A stretch of 64,000 nt of DNA from Entoloma clypeatum (GCA_963565915.1 OY751493.1:3596001-3660000), one strand, 5' to 3'; shown: positions 31,628 through 45,482, counted from the first letter of the stretch. The notes: generated by a model not told the origin, from the sequence alone. A program made the numbers and translations.

Positions 31628-34600
31628 TTACCGCCCATCAAACATATCGTCAAGAATACCACTCTCTACTGCTTCCCAATCAACGTTCCCTCCGCTGGAG
31701 TAAACGCTCTCATATGAAGCTATGCTCACGTTAGAGAAAAACGGGGTCAAGTCGCGGATACTCTCTATCTGTCGGAGTGGATTCAAAAGCGGTCGGCGAC
31801 CATGTGGCTGCTCAGCGAACGTTCCAAGATGGGGCGTAATGGTTCCGTTATTTGTTGTACCCTTGATATATAGATAGGAGAGTGTTCCAAAACAAAAATA
31901 TAAAACCCACCACGACAGGAAGAGCTCCCACAATGTCCGCGAGCTGATCCATCATGGCTTCAGGAAACCAATTGTCTGGGCGGTAGATCGCGTCCACTGT
32001 ATCCGTCACGAACATCCATTGATGTCTACCACAGGGAATGTGAATCGTTCTCGAAGAAGAACAAGAAAAAACATACATCTGGAATTCTGGCGTCTGTAAG
32101 ACCAGTAGTAGATCTAAACATTTGCTGGCGGCAAGAAGTAGCAGCAGATCTTCTGAGCCGTCCAGCGGGAGTGCAGTCAGAGTCTGATCAAATATGCGAT
32201 ACTGGCGGCATCGGTGTCAGAGTGATTTCTAATTCCCAGCAGGGCAAACTCACCAGTTCTGTGAGAAGAACAGGCCAAAAGCTTGTCATGTTATTGGGTG
32301 ATAGTCGGCATAGAAGAACTCGAATAAGGAGGAAAACTTCGCTAAGGACCACAGGAGATGTAACGTTCTTGAAAAGGTCAACCAGTTTTTCTTGAATTAT
32401 CGGAAGTTGTATGAGGAAATGGTTTTTGTCTCCAGCAAAGAGCACAAATGACAGCCTTCGCACATTCAGTGACCTCAGCAGTATTTCATACTCCCGATTG
32501 GTGAAGATATTAGCGGATGGTGCGGTAGCGACCTTGGCTGATCAGGTACCTACATCGTCAGACTACGAGGATTCAAGGTTGGAGAAGAAAACAATGGTAC
32601 CAAGCAATTCAGGTAATGAAGCTTTATCCGTATCGAACAGTGTCTTGATGATGGGGCTCCACTGTCTTGCCGAATCTGCGGTGCAGTTAAAGAGTCTATT
32701 GTCGTTCAATAGTTCCGCGACAGGGGTCTTCCAAGCTTTCGTAGTAGCCGGGATTTTTGCCATTTCGCGAATCATTGCAAGGACAGTTTGGTCGACATCC
32801 AATGGCCTGAAAATATATCTTTCAAGGATATGTTGGAGAGGACGATACCAATACGAACCTTGTCTTCCCTCTCATTGCAGGGTTGACTATATAATAAACG
32901 ATATTATTGCACGTAGAAACAATTTTGTCGTTTTCAACCAAGAATTTACGCAGGTTGGGTATTGCACATGATGCCAGAAATTCGTTGATCTACCAGCACT
33001 GAGTGTAAGTTGTTTGGAGAACGAATACCTTCTGACTGGCCTGGGAAACAAGTTCTATTGAAGCTTGTGGTTTAGGGGTATCTAACAGAACGCCGGCGTC
33101 GACTTTCTCGTTTGATTTGCTATCTATGGTAAGAAAGATTAGATATGGGGTATTCAACGCAGGCATTCGATTTACCACGCAGAGCAGGAGATGCTCTGCC
33201 ATTCGTTGCAAGCGAGTCCTTGGTACTACGGCGAATCCAAGAACCCTGATCATATGAGCGGCCCACAAAAGCGACGCTTGAATCAAGGAGCTTTCCAAAG
33301 TTTTCCTATGGTCGCCTCTCAACTCTGTAATCATTTCACGCGTGAGGACGGTGTCAGTACCTGAAATTCTCTACGAATGCGACGATCCTCTAGAGCAGTC
33401 GTTTGGGTCATCCTTTCAGCTAGAATGGCTAGACAACTGGCACATGACATGTCAAATCGTTATCAATGAAAGAAAGAAGAAGCGAACTCGAGGGCCAGAA
33501 AATTTTGCTCTTTGAAATCTCGTGAGACAGAGATATCTTTGATGAGTTGTAGGAAACGCCCCCAAACTCGAAGTATCAAGGATCCTTCCAACCGGCGAAA
33601 ATATTGCCCCAGGAATTTGAACAAAACCGCATCGTTCCTTCCATAAGTCAGAAGAAAGGATGGAAGACGAGGCGAAAGATTTACAGATTCGGATTGATTG
33701 CTTGTCTCTTGATCTTTTCTGACGCTCCTGATAGACGACATGATATGCTTTCGCATATCATGTGAACGGCTGTCTGGGCATTGGTAATCAGCACATCGAC
33801 AAGTTCGAAGGCGGCATCTACTGGTATCTTCGAGCTCTACGGGAAATGAGATATGAGCATGACAGCACAAGTGTATGGATCCTCATGTTGCTCGACTCAC
33901 AGACGAAAATCTATTCCAACAATCCACAAGCGACTCAAAGACCTCTACAGGCTGCGCACGAAACAAATTTTCGAGGACTCTCCGAGTTCGCGTTCGCGTT
34001 CGGCTGTAGATATGTGATAACGACTCGTCCTTGGGGGACCACATCGAAGGATTTGCCCAAGCAAGTGTGCTCCATAAAGAATATAATATGCGGATACCCT
34101 CATCCAAAGATCTGTACGCTGGTGATCGAACCTAATGGATTGCATCAGAATATAATATGAATTGCCAATGTGAAAGAAAATCAGTGTACCGTAAGCTGCT
34201 CATTAGAGACTTGCTGTGTACTCTCTGAAGCAAATACAGTCGAGACATAGCCAAGGAGTCCAGTGGTCTCCGACGGCGATTTATCAATGATAGCGGGTTC
34301 TTCTTCCGATAAACTCGTCGCCGAAATATTAGCTAGGCTAAGTAAGATCATCCGCTCCAGCCCATTGAGCAACATGATCATTTCGGCATCCGTTGTTGTA
34401 GACATGGCATCATGGACACAGTCTTGGTTCGCCGCTGCTGTCAAGACATCCTGGAGAGAAAGACCTAATTGACGGCATATGCAATCATTCAAAGGACCGA
34501 TAGCTCCCTGCAGAGTAGGTTGGAATTGAGGAACAGCCATAAGAATGAAGTCGAGCCAGTGTTGTAGAACTTGACGATTTTTTCGGACTGCGATGCCATC

Positions 34601-37600
34601 AACGAGAACTTGGATCAACAACTGATTGACAGGATATTTGCGAGGTCCTGGATCAGAGTCGTGCTCCGCCGCGCTGCTGGATGCACTTCCATCGTGCCTT
34701 CCGTCATGTGTCTGTCTGGCGAAGTCATCGGCGGTTGACGCAGAGATGGCCGAGTGCAGCAGGTGTAGTAATTTGTTCTGCAAGTCGAGGCGATGTAAAT
34801 GAACCGAAAAGTAGAGCTTTTCAATCACAATTGCTTCAATGCTTTCCATGGCCTGATCAACATCTCCACGGACTATTATGGTTTGCAAAAGATCAACAGA
34901 AGTCGACTGGATAACGGCATTAATGGGTCCCATGGCTGCGCTAAGGGAGTGACTCGGTTCAGACCGAATGAAGCTGTAAAGGGTTCAATGGGTGCATAGA
35001 ATGATTGGGGGTCACAAACCGAAGAACTACCTCGATGAGAACGTCAAGGTAACTTGCATCTTGGTCAAGTATTCCTCCTGAATATTTTAACAAAGGCATG
35101 CAAAGCTTTGAAAGTTCTGTCCCACGTGTTTCTACCCGTTGAACGAGGCCTTCATGGTACGAGCGTCGTATTGGGGTGGATCCTGCAGTCTTCGCAAAAC
35201 CTTGGCCTCCAAAACGGGTGATAGTTGACAGCAAATCGAGAAGATAGTTAACGTATCGTTGATCGAACTGTCGCTCATACACAAAAATCTGGAGTTCTTT
35301 GCCATGTACTATGGCGGTTGCCGGTGCGCGTCGGATAGAAGGGTCTAGGAGTTCGTTCAAGAAAGGGTCGAGTATCCGAAGGTAGGACTTGAGGCTGCAG
35401 CGCATCCACGTCTCTCCAATTCGGCGAAGGGTCGGATCCTCGCTCTTCAACGTATCCAGCACAATCATCATTGGGACCTTGAAGCGGAAGCCAGGAAGGA
35501 GATTGTCCTCTTTGGTTGATGATTAGAACAAGAAATCTGACAGATTGGACTGGTCACCGACCTGTCAGTCGCCAGAGAACTCCAAAGGCTTCATAAGCTT
35601 CATGAACGTTCCGTGGCTCTTGGGAGGTCATGGTTTGAGCCAATATTGACTCTACATGAGGATTCTTCGTCGCTGCTTCCAAAGACCATATCAAATTAAC
35701 GGCTCGGACGTGGTATGCTGAACAGTCAGATCGAAGGTATTTGAGCAGTTTGATAACCATCTTGTACATCGTACAACGATCATCGATTGAGGGACGAGGT
35801 TCCAGGTTTTGGGTTTGGTGTAACGTGACGACTAATGAGATGGTGCGATCGACCATTACAAAATTGGTGGACTAAAGGATGAAGGATGAAGTCAAAATTG
35901 CGGGGTGTGAATGGGTACTGACCTCGTGATCCAAGCCTTGGAGAACGATCTGAAGCCAATTCGAGGCATCCCAGGAAACTTTGACTGAGGTCCCCAATCT
36001 CCCAGCAAGCCTGGCGACGAGGAGAAGAGATGAGGAGAATACCTCGCGTAAATCGACCACGTTTTCTGATCTCTTGGCTAGATCTTGGACACAAACGAGA
36101 CTCAAAGAAGCCAGGCTCTCAAACGCTGATACAAAAGGAACCGCGAAAGAATGGTTAGATTCCTCGTGCGTTTCAGCGGGGGTAATGCTGTAGAAACTGC
36201 AAGCAAATAGGAATGGCCGATTTGCCACCGTTCCAGGATCAAGTCGGCCAGTTGCATTGGGGCGCTGCATCAATGAGGATTGGGGTATATGTCGTAACAT
36301 CTCCTCAAGTAGGTGAAGGGTCTCCCGAATCGTTCGTAACGATGCTTTGGCCACATCCTTCTGTACATGAAGCTACGGGCGATCAGTCACTGGGCCACGC
36401 GACTGACACTCATGATTTACATTAACAACATCAAGGATTGCTGTGAATATGACCGGGAGGTGTATTGTCTGGATTTCCTCGTCATGGGAAAATGTTTTCA
36501 GGACAAACAAGATCATCTGGATTGCCTGACAACATCACCCTGTCAGCATCCAAGTGGAAGAACAGATGAGAGCAAAGGCTAACCTCAATCTCACTCCCAT
36601 CTCCAACAATTTCTGCAAAGACTGGGCCAAGGAGTTGTTTCCACATAAGTTGGGGTTCTATAGCCTCATAGAGTGTGTTAGCCGTCATAGTTGCCTATAA
36701 AACGATGGGACGGGTAAGAGAGCATTCGTTGTAAAAGTAGAGATGATCCAACGTCTTCACTTCCGTCTGGTGCATTATCGACCAGGCTTTTCAGAGCCTT
36801 GAAAGCGTCATACACCAGGACCTGGGTGAGAGGTGCACCGATTTCCCATTTATCCAGTAAAGATATGAATATTTTGAACGGTCTTGATTCCGAGTACTCC
36901 CCCGATGGAGAGAACATTTCATTCTGTAAATCAAATGTAATTAGCAAAGGCAGAATGAACTCTCTGCACTAACCTGCAGCGTGGAGCGAAGTAGTTCAAG
37001 TGCATGTTCCTTGAAATAGGCTATTTGTTGATCGGTTTTCTCGTCCGAGCCGAGGAGCCAGGTATACAGTCGTCGATTTAACGACAGGTCGCGTCGAAGG
37101 ACAACACCAGCAGCAGCGCGCATCAAGATCGCACGATCATCTATTTGAGCTTTGTGAATTGCAGGGCTGTCGACTCGCATGGACTGCAGTAGAATGTCAA
37201 GGGCTCCTCTCCGAACAAGTAGATTTTCATCCTCGAGAGCAGCAGCAAATGCCCGGACCATTAATCCCATGTCCTTGCCTACTACGTCAGAGATATCTAT
37301 TTAATAACGAAAAGGTCAAGAGAAACGGAGATGGTTAAATAGTATGATTGTGTACCTCCGTTGGTGGTCAAACGGGGAAGGCGACGAGCAAGGTAGTTGA
37401 GTGAAGTGCCTCGAGCTGATGGTGTTGTCAGCATTATCAACCAGATGGTCTCGAAGAAGAAAGACGGCGACACGGTTCCAGAAAGGCGATCAAGGAGGTT
37501 TAGAACCTTGTTGCGCGTTCACATCAGCTGCCGGGCAAAGGATACTTCTGGGGGTCACCTTATCAAAGAATTCACTCGTCTCTTCCTCTAATCCTGGTAA

Positions 37601-38362
37601 CAGTGCGATTAATAAGGACTTCATCACTGGCCGAAGACCTGATTGTAATGGCAGATAATGCGTATCGAACAGGTTCAACACGGCTGGCTGAACAAGATGG
37701 TTAGAATGTCGACGCAAGATTCCTCACTTCATCGTTTCTCACCTTCACAGAGGTAGCGGCATATTCGAAAAAAGGAAACAGCCCCGATGACCAGACTGCG
37801 AGATCGGCTTGGAGCCCATCTGGCTACACAGAATCTCAACGCGTTCTTGTTCAGAGATAATGCCAAGGACTCACTCCCAGTACTGCTAGAATATGTGAAT
37901 AGACATCCAGGGCACGTTGGTGCACACCAGTTGGTAGGGCGGGATTCAAACATTGGGCAAGGCGCTTCGCGACGATCAGTCTCCGTGGAATCTCTTTGAA
38001 TTGCATGTACGATTGGAATGTCTAACCACTCCCGATTAATTGGTCACTCCAACTGATTGTGAGGACGATGGATAGGCACCTTCAGAAGCTGTTTCAAGAA
38101 CGCGATACAATCCGCCCATTCGTGTATGTTCTCGAAAGAATTAAGACACTTTTCCACCTGCTGAGCATATTTCTTATACTTCGGATCTGAGGCAAATGTT
38201 TGCTGAACCGCAGCTAAGCAGAAACCGTTCAACAGGATTGCGGTACAGTGACAGTATGAACGGCACACGGACCACGCTCGCTCGCTCGCGCAGAAATCCA
38301 AGCAGAACCTTCGGCGACACCCGCTCCTGAGCTTCCTGCGCCAGAAAGATTGGGAGAGACAT
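31628..38362 (-). CDS. DOP1: DOP1 (Dopey) family protein
   Basis: A large leucine-rich alpha-helical protein of well over 1,500 aa, in many exons. The N-terminus contains FASDPKYKKYAQQVEKCLNS and NIHEWADCIAFLKQLLK, the signature start of the Dopey N-terminal domain. Later exons read LFDTHYLPLQSGLRPVMKSL, LLPGLEEETSEFFDKV, VRAFAAALEDENLLVRRGAL and VLRRDLSLNRRLYTWLLGSD, all diagnostic of DOP1. The C-terminal exon ends AVESGILDDMFDGR at the stop (31628). A start at ATG 38362 (MSLPIFLAQEAQER) joins in frame to QTFASDP through an intron whose acceptor is at about 38198. In yeast, DOP1 works with the flippase Neo1 and Mon2 in endosome-to-Golgi traffic. Exact exon borders in the middle are not fully resolved. 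Confidence 0.92.
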
Positions 38363-38493
38363 TGGACATATTTAGACCCGGGCCAGGTCAACACTGACCA
38401 GCAAGGAGGGGGAATGGGGGGTGAGTACACACGTGACATAACTGGACATTATCATTAATGAATGATCAAGTACTCAGTAGACTAGGTGTAACG

Positions 38494-39898
38494 TTATAAA
38501 GCTGGCATCACTGTTCCATCGGATTCATTACCTTCCGAAGGGGGCCCAATTATGGTACGCATCTTAGTTGGAGCGCGTACAGCCCCAGTTGGCGGTGCAT
38601 CAGCAATGGACGAACCAGAGCGGGAAGGCGCGATGGAAGCCGCTAATGATGATGCGAGTGCCTTTTTTCCCTTTCCCGATCCTTTCCCGACTGGGGCGGA
38701 TATCGAGACGCCTGGTATTCGAGGCAGAACGACTTTCTCCTCCGTATGCTTGGAGAAAGCAGTAGCAGTGGCATATTCCGAATGCTTCTCGCCTACCCAA
38801 GATCGCGCAAACCAACGTCCTCCAGCGATCCCGCGAACTTCACGCTGGGCCACACGCCAATGTCTGACCGACTTGCGATTCTTGTCGAGGGAAGCAGCAG
38901 GAGCGAAACCTGTTGTGATTTTAGGTGGAGGCTGGACTGGGAATGGCTTTGTTGGCAGAGGATAGACTGGCAGGGGAACATTTTCAAGATTGGTTTCTTC
39001 CATCAGAGGGCCAGATTCAGGGAGGGGAGTGGGTTCAGGATTAGGAGAATTAGCTTCAAAGTATGTCGTTATTGGGGACGAAGCTGCTGTGCCCGTATGT
39101 GCTATTACACAGCTCTTAACGTCGTAGAGAAGCTGTGAAAGGCCATCGTGACACGCACCTTCGCTCGCGATCCCCGTCTCGTCCGCAAGGATCGGCAAAG
39201 CCGTCTTTTGTCTAGGAGCCATGGTAAGAGGCAATAATAGGAGTCGCCGGAAAATCTTACTTCAAAGTCTTTTTCGTCCGCGACGTAGCAGCTTTCCGAG
39301 GTGACTTACTGGTTGGCGTCGCGAGTTCCTTCAAAATTCTCGTGGTATCCTCTTTGTCAATTTGTGAGTCATCGCTCTGCCCAATGTCGTCCGGCATTTC
39401 TGGTGGGGCGGCTCTGAACCAACCCATTGTCGGCGCCAGATCGACAGGGCCCGCTTGATTTGAGTTGGCCTTCTCTAAGGACTTCTTCTCGTCTGACGCT
39501 GTTCTCTTCTCGTTCTTCCGTTTACGTTTAGGAGGCATTTTCCGTTTGGAAGTTGCATCTGTAGAGCGGCCAGAATGCGGCAAAGATGCAGGGGGCACAG
39601 GCTTCATCATGTCGTCGTCGTCATCAATGAGCTGGTCCTCTTCATCCTCGACTTCGTCGTACTCTTCGTCAGTCTCCTTCGGACGCGGTCGGGGCCAAGG
39701 AGAAGTCATTGATGGTTTGCTTCCCTGTTTTCCCTTGCGTGTCGCATTGAATTTAGTCTGAGGGGGCGGCGTCTCTTCTTCTCTTAGCGTTGATATCAGC
39801 GGAGCATCCATCTGGACGTCGCGGTCCATTGTATCGGAGGGTGAACTTTGATGGTCGGTGGTGGGTTCGTAGGAAACCCAGGGCGACGCTCGAAACAT
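38494..39898 (-). CDS. Basic, probably nuclear protein of unknown function (two exons)
   Basis: Two long frames on this strand, 39257-39898 and 38494-39234, look separate but join cleanly. Donor GTAAGA after TTTGAA (exon ends 39261) and acceptor CCTAG (exon resumes 39211) give KTL-K-QKTALPILADETG in frame, with a 49-nt intron. The protein has about 450 residues. Features: an acidic stretch EEYDEVEDEEDQLIDDDDD, a strong nuclear-localisation-type cluster KRKMPPKRKRKNEKR, the segment PTMGWFRAAPPEMPDD, and a conserved-looking core RKSVRHWRVAQREVRGIAGG followed by RWFARSWVGEKHSEYA. I do not recognise a family with certainty; a chromatin-complex subunit would fit but is a guess. Confidence 0.6.
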
Positions 39899-40272
39899 GT
39901 TGCGATGTTGTTTGTGTATATTTCATGCCTTTCGTACATAGTTATGGATTGGCCAAAGCTTTCTTCCAGTCAGTGTGCTCTTGACAGTGAACCTCAGGAC
40001 TTCCCACCCCAACCCTTGAGGCCGTCTCCATTCTGTCCAAACCCTCCTGCCGTTGAATTGTGCGAAGTTGTTTGCAGTAACGTCGTGAGGGTTGCCTTAC
40101 ATAATCAACTGCCGAAATTCTCCGTCGAGTTGCCTTCCATACAGCCTCCTCCAAACATCACGTCCGTTCAAGTATTTCTCATCCCAGATGATACCGACCT
40201 TAATTATTCTATGTTGACAGTGTCCTAAAACGGGGGGCTTCCTTTGACCCCAGCTCTCTTTGGCCAGTCAAC
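39899..40272. promoter_or_regulatory. Divergent promoter region between the basic nuclear protein and ATP synthase subunit e
   Basis: About 370 bp between two opposite start codons. A plus-strand frame from ATG 39944 to 40228 (94 codons, Pro-rich) is present but resembles nothing known. It is left uncalled. Confidence 0.35.
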
Positions 40273-40706
40273 ATGGTTTCGCAAACTGTCAATGTATGTG
40301 CAACAGTTCCACAAGAATCAACAAACCGACAGAATACGTTTTTCAGGTTGTGCGCTATACAGCACTTTTCTCCGGTGTCCTTTATGGCTTCTACCACCGC
40401 CGCACACTACAAGCAAAGCACGACCAACAAAAAGTGGTGCACGCGATACACAGCAGAGAGCGTTTGATAGCTGAGGCCAAGGACGCGTGGAAGAGGAAGA
40501 AGGCAGAGAAAAACTCAACTGGTACGTAGACATGAAATTTCACCTAACAGCCTCCAACGGAATGTGTGGTGTATGACTACCTTTACGTCTCCTCATCGTT
40601 TAAGCGACTCCTGGTTCTTACACCTCTTTTCGCAGTTATAACAGATCCCGAAGACCCTCGGTTTGACTTGGAGAGGTTGCTGCTGTCGTTGGATGCCACC
40701 ACATAA
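40273..40706 (+). CDS. ATP21: Mitochondrial F1Fo ATP synthase subunit e
   Basis: A small inner-membrane protein that supports dimerisation of ATP synthase and cristae shape. Start ATG 40273. Exon 1 MVSQTVN is joined by an intron (40294-40346) to VVRYTALFSGVLYGFYHRRT, which contains the membrane span and the conserved GxxxG motif (GVLYG). A basic coiled-coil segment follows, then a second intron (about 40521-40635) and the tail VITDPEDPRFDLERLLLSLD. The stop TAA is at 40704-40706. The length of about 90-95 aa is right for the family. Yeast names are TIM11/ATP21. Confidence 0.9.
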
Positions 40707-40971
40707 TAGTCATCCTGTACCAACTTGCATGGAATACCTATAGATCCTCCTCAGTCATGAGACGCCGCTCGACGTGTCTTGATATAATGTGGACAAGCAA
40801 TTTTCACTCTGGTCTGAGTTTATGGTATATATTCCGGAAATGCCCCATGCAGTGTGGGAAACGGCGCGTCGCGTCCATCTTGTACTCGAACGACCCACCC
40901 CATCATTTATCCGTCATCCCTTCCCGCAAACTCTTCTTCCCCCCGTGTCAAGACATATTGAATTATAACCG

Positions 40972-42803
<1,832 letters not shown>

Positions 42804-42931
42804 GGACGTCACGCAACTATTATGAGAGCCATATGGGACAGATGAGCAATATATATTTGAGCGTAACGCTGTAGAGTGCAGTTCGGATTCCTTCGGAACA
42901 TCCATCCACAATAATGCCAAGCTGCTCTCTC

Positions 42932-43238
42932 AAAGAAAGATTATTCGTGCGAGCTCAAACATGACTGGAGCGACTGGGGTGAGTTACGCTGTTGACGACC
43001 AAGGCATCGGGAAGGCGCACCTCCACCAATGACAATAAATACAACGATTCCTAGAAGCCATACATTGACTGGGCTGCGTTTGGCAAGCTTATCCTGCCGT
43101 GAAGGATTGGTGGGGTTTTTGCCGGATCGAGCATCCTTTGCGAACTTTTCATTTCGTTGGCGCATCTCGAACGCTGTAGGCTGTGGTGAACGATCATTGG
43201 TGTGTCTAGCGATGTATGAGAGCTGAAAGACTCGCCAT
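42932..43238 (-). CDS. RAMP4/SERP1-type stress-associated ER protein (Ysy6-like)
   Basis: A tiny tail-anchored ER protein linked to the Sec61 translocon. The core is FEMRQRNEKFAKDARSGK, then KLAKRSPVNVWLLGIVVFIV IGG, a single membrane span, then VMFELARIIFL and stop (42932-42934). The last intron (about 42962-43013) has normal ends. The first codon could be the internal ATG at 43163-43165, but a better reading is ATG at 43236-43238 joined directly to PTAFEMRQ through an intron 43181-43235 with a GC donor (GCGAGT) and acceptor ACAG. Its start lies only about 80 bp from that of the plus-strand methyltransferase gene, so they share a promoter region. Confidence 0.82.
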
Positions 43239-43321
43239 TTTAGATAAATTATGAAGGAGTGGATGTAAGTAGAGGGAGTGAACGTGGCACTTTGAATAAA
43301 TAAGCTCCTATTCCGGTACAA

Positions 43322-44428
43322 ATGGTCAAAGCCAAAAATCTCAAGGCTGCACTACATTCCCAGCAATCCCGACTCAAAGCAAAAGAGAAACTCTCAAAGA
43401 TTGCAGAGCAAAAGAACGCAAAGCACAACTTTCGCTCGAATTTACCCTCAAAGGGCAAAGCCAAAGCAGTTCCCTTACAACCTCCCCGGCGGCAGACCTT
43501 TCCTTTCCGTCCTACCGACAAGATTCTACTGGTCGGCGAAGGCAATTTCTCTTTCGCACATGCTCTGATCTACGATTCACCGTCGGAGCTTCGCTCGTTT
43601 CCTCCAAGCAACCTGACCGCCACGGCTTATGATTCCGAGCAGGAGTGTTACGAAAAGTACGCAGATGCGCGCGATATCGTCTCCAGTCTTCGAGACAAGG
43701 ATGTAGAAGTGCTCTTCGGGGTTGACGCGACTAGATTAGAGAAGACACCATCGCTCAAAGGACGCAGTTGGGATCGGGTCGTTTGGAACTTCCCGCATGC
43801 TGGTAGGTTCAATTCTATATCCAAATTTAGTGAGTCGGGTCATTTCTCCACAGGGAAAGGAATTACAGATCAGGATAGGAATATACTGTCGAATCAAATG
43901 CTCATTTTAGGTTTCCTACGCTCTGCGTCTAAAATCCTTTCCTTGGGTGTGGTCCCCTCGTTTGCCGTTTCTAGGGAAGAAAGGAAAAAGAACGAGGACG
44001 ATGGGGATGATGATGACAACGGTGACAGCGGACAGGTCGCATCGAAAGTCTTGCAGGACAACATGGAAGATGAAGACGAGTTCATCGCACCACAAGATGT
44101 AGCAAAAACCCGAGGAACCGTTCTCATCACCCTCAGAAATGTTCCTCCATACACACTATGGTCAGATCAATATTCATTACCTATGAAAATTTTCAGACTG
44201 TCTATCGTTCGCAGGGATGTGCCTCGCCTCGCTAAAAAGCCACCACCGCCAACATCAGGAAGTGCGCCACCAAATCCACGTTACATTCTATTGCGTTCGT
44301 TTCGGTTCGATCGTAGTGCATATGCAGGTTATGAGCATAGGATGACCAAGGGAGCACGAGCTCATGGTACTGGAAAGACAGGAGAAGGCGGAGAAGACCG
44401 GACTTGGGAGTTTTGTGTACAGGATTGA
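43322..44428 (+). CDS. BMT5-like 25S rRNA (uridine-N3)-methyltransferase
   Basis: A single-exon frame of 368 codons from ATG 43322. After a basic N-terminus comes the Rossmann-fold methyltransferase: motif I ILLVGEGNFSFAHAL, then NLTATAYDSEQECYEKY, VEVLFGVDATRLEK and the hallmark DRVVWNFPHAG. An acidic low-complexity insert (EDDGDDDDNGDSG) precedes the C-terminal VLITLRNVPPYTLWSDQY region. This matches the DUF2431/Bmt5 family, which methylates U2634 of 25S rRNA in yeast. Family membership is clear; the precise target base is inferred. It faces RAMP4 head to head and uL10m tail to tail. Confidence 0.9.
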   Translation: MVKAKNLKAALHSQQSRLKAKEKLSKIAEQKNAKHNFRSNLPSKGKAKAVPLQPPRRQTFPFRPTDKILLVGEGNFSFAHALIYDSPSELRSFPPSNLTATAYDSEQECYEKYADARDIVSSLRDKDVEVLFGVDATRLEKTPSLKGRSWDRVVWNFPHAGRFNSISKFSESGHFSTGKGITDQDRNILSNQMLILGFLRSASKILSLGVVPSFAVSREERKKNEDDGDDDDNGDSGQVASKVLQDNMEDEDEFIAPQDVAKTRGTVLITLRNVPPYTLWSDQYSLPMKIFRLSIVRRDVPRLAKKPPPPTSGSAPPNPRYILLRSFRFDRSAYAGYEHRMTKGARAHGTGKTGEGGEDRTWEFCVQD

Positions 44429-44485
44429 GCTGAAAGTTAGGGGTGGGCTCGATAGAAAATACTGTATTAAGTGTTGGAATTGATG

Positions 44486-45361
44486 CTAAGGTGTCGGTGG
44501 TGAGCTGGAAGCGGAGGCCTCTTCTTCCAATACCTTCTTTAATCCTTCCAGAACCCGCGCCAGTTTCCCTCCGCTCCCTTGGCTCAGCACTCCCGCGAGC
44601 TGGTTTGCAGGTGCACTCAAGAGACCCACAATTTGTGCTCGTAAGGTGTCCAGTGTAGGAAGCGCAGAGACTTCCTTGACGCCTTGAGGGAGGAATACCC
44701 TTCCATCTATGAGTGCCCCAACAAGCTTCAGCTCCGGTTTGAGGTCCTTCCTTACGCGCTTCATCCTTCGCCCAGGCTGCGCTGGGTCTGCGTTTCTCGC
44801 CTCCTCCTCCTTTTTAATTTCTTCCACAGACTTGGGTTTTCGAGGAGGAACGCTGCGATCTAGAGCGCGCAGGATAGCACTCAATTGCGGCGGGTCGAAC
44901 GCTCCAAGAGAGAGGACGGCAAATCCCCCTGTAGTGTCGCCAATCATCTTTTCAGCCTCCGCGAGGTTTACGCCGGGGTAGTCACGCAATGCGGCACCAA
45001 ATATGCTCGTACGGATAACGGTGAGTGTGGGCCGTGGTGTAGGGGTCGCGGACGCGACCGTGGGCGATGAAAGCGATGGGGTCGGGCGACTTGCAGCGGC
45101 ATATATGTCGCGACGAAGTTTAACGAGACGTTGGGAAGAGAACTCATCATGATGCAGAAACAAAAGCGGCGCACTCTGGCTCTCGTCGAGAATTTTGGTG
45201 TACCAGCTGTACTGGAAGGCCTTTTTGTCCTTGAACACGCGTGGCAGACGTTTCCCTGGAAGAGCCTTTGCCGGCGCTATAGAAATGGTATAATTCCGCG
45301 AAGTGGATGGCGTGGTCACTGCTAACCACGACGAGCAGCGACCTTTGCAGACAGCGAACAT
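44486..45361 (-). CDS. Mitochondrial large-subunit ribosomal protein uL10 (L10/MRPL11 type)
   Basis: A 291-codon single-exon frame from ATG 45361. The N-terminus MFAVCKGRCSSWLAVTTPST is rich in Ser/Thr/Arg without acids, like a mitochondrial presequence. The ribosomal L10 fold follows: LLFLHHDEFSSQRLVKLRRD, TVIRTSIFGAALRDYPGV, GDTTGGFAVLSLGAFDPPQL, KLVGALIDGRVFLPQGVKEV and LRAQIVGLLSAPANQLAGVL. This protein forms the base of the ribosomal stalk. The tail ends in Ala/Ser/Pro-rich residues. It diverges from FIP1 with a very short spacer. Confidence 0.85.
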   Translation of the reverse strand: MFAVCKGRCSSWLAVTTPSTSRNYTISIAPAKALPGKRLPRVFKDKKAFQYSWYTKILDESQSAPLLFLHHDEFSSQRLVKLRRDIYAAASRPTPSLSSPTVASATPTPRPTLTVIRTSIFGAALRDYPGVNLAEAEKMIGDTTGGFAVLSLGAFDPPQLSAILRALDRSVPPRKPKSVEEIKKEEEARNADPAQPGRRMKRVRKDLKPELKLVGALIDGRVFLPQGVKEVSALPTLDTLRAQIVGLLSAPANQLAGVLSQGSGGKLARVLEGLKKVLEEEASASSSPPTP

Positions 45362-45482
45362 GAGAGGATGGCGGATGTTGTGCGGAATCCGGATCGCAAT
45401 ATTGTTGTGACGTGGGTCACGAGAGTCACAGACTCACACCACCTTTCTCGCCATTTACCTTGCTGCTTACAGGTCGCCTGCA
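45362..45482. promoter_or_regulatory. Compact divergent promoter of uL10m and FIP1 with an inverted repeat GTGAC-N4-GTCAC
   Basis: Between the uL10m start and the first plausible FIP1 exon there are about 120 bp. At 45407-45420 the sequence GTGACGTGGGTCAC forms an inverted repeat and contains TGACGTGG, resembling a bZIP/CRE-type site. Two further GTCAC copies follow within about 20 bp. The regulatory role is inferred from position only. Confidence 0.3.

Noticed and set aside
39944..40228. A 94-codon plus-strand frame before ATP synthase subunit e
   Set aside because: It sits in a divergent promoter region, is Pro-rich without any family resemblance, and overlaps an equally open minus-strand frame.
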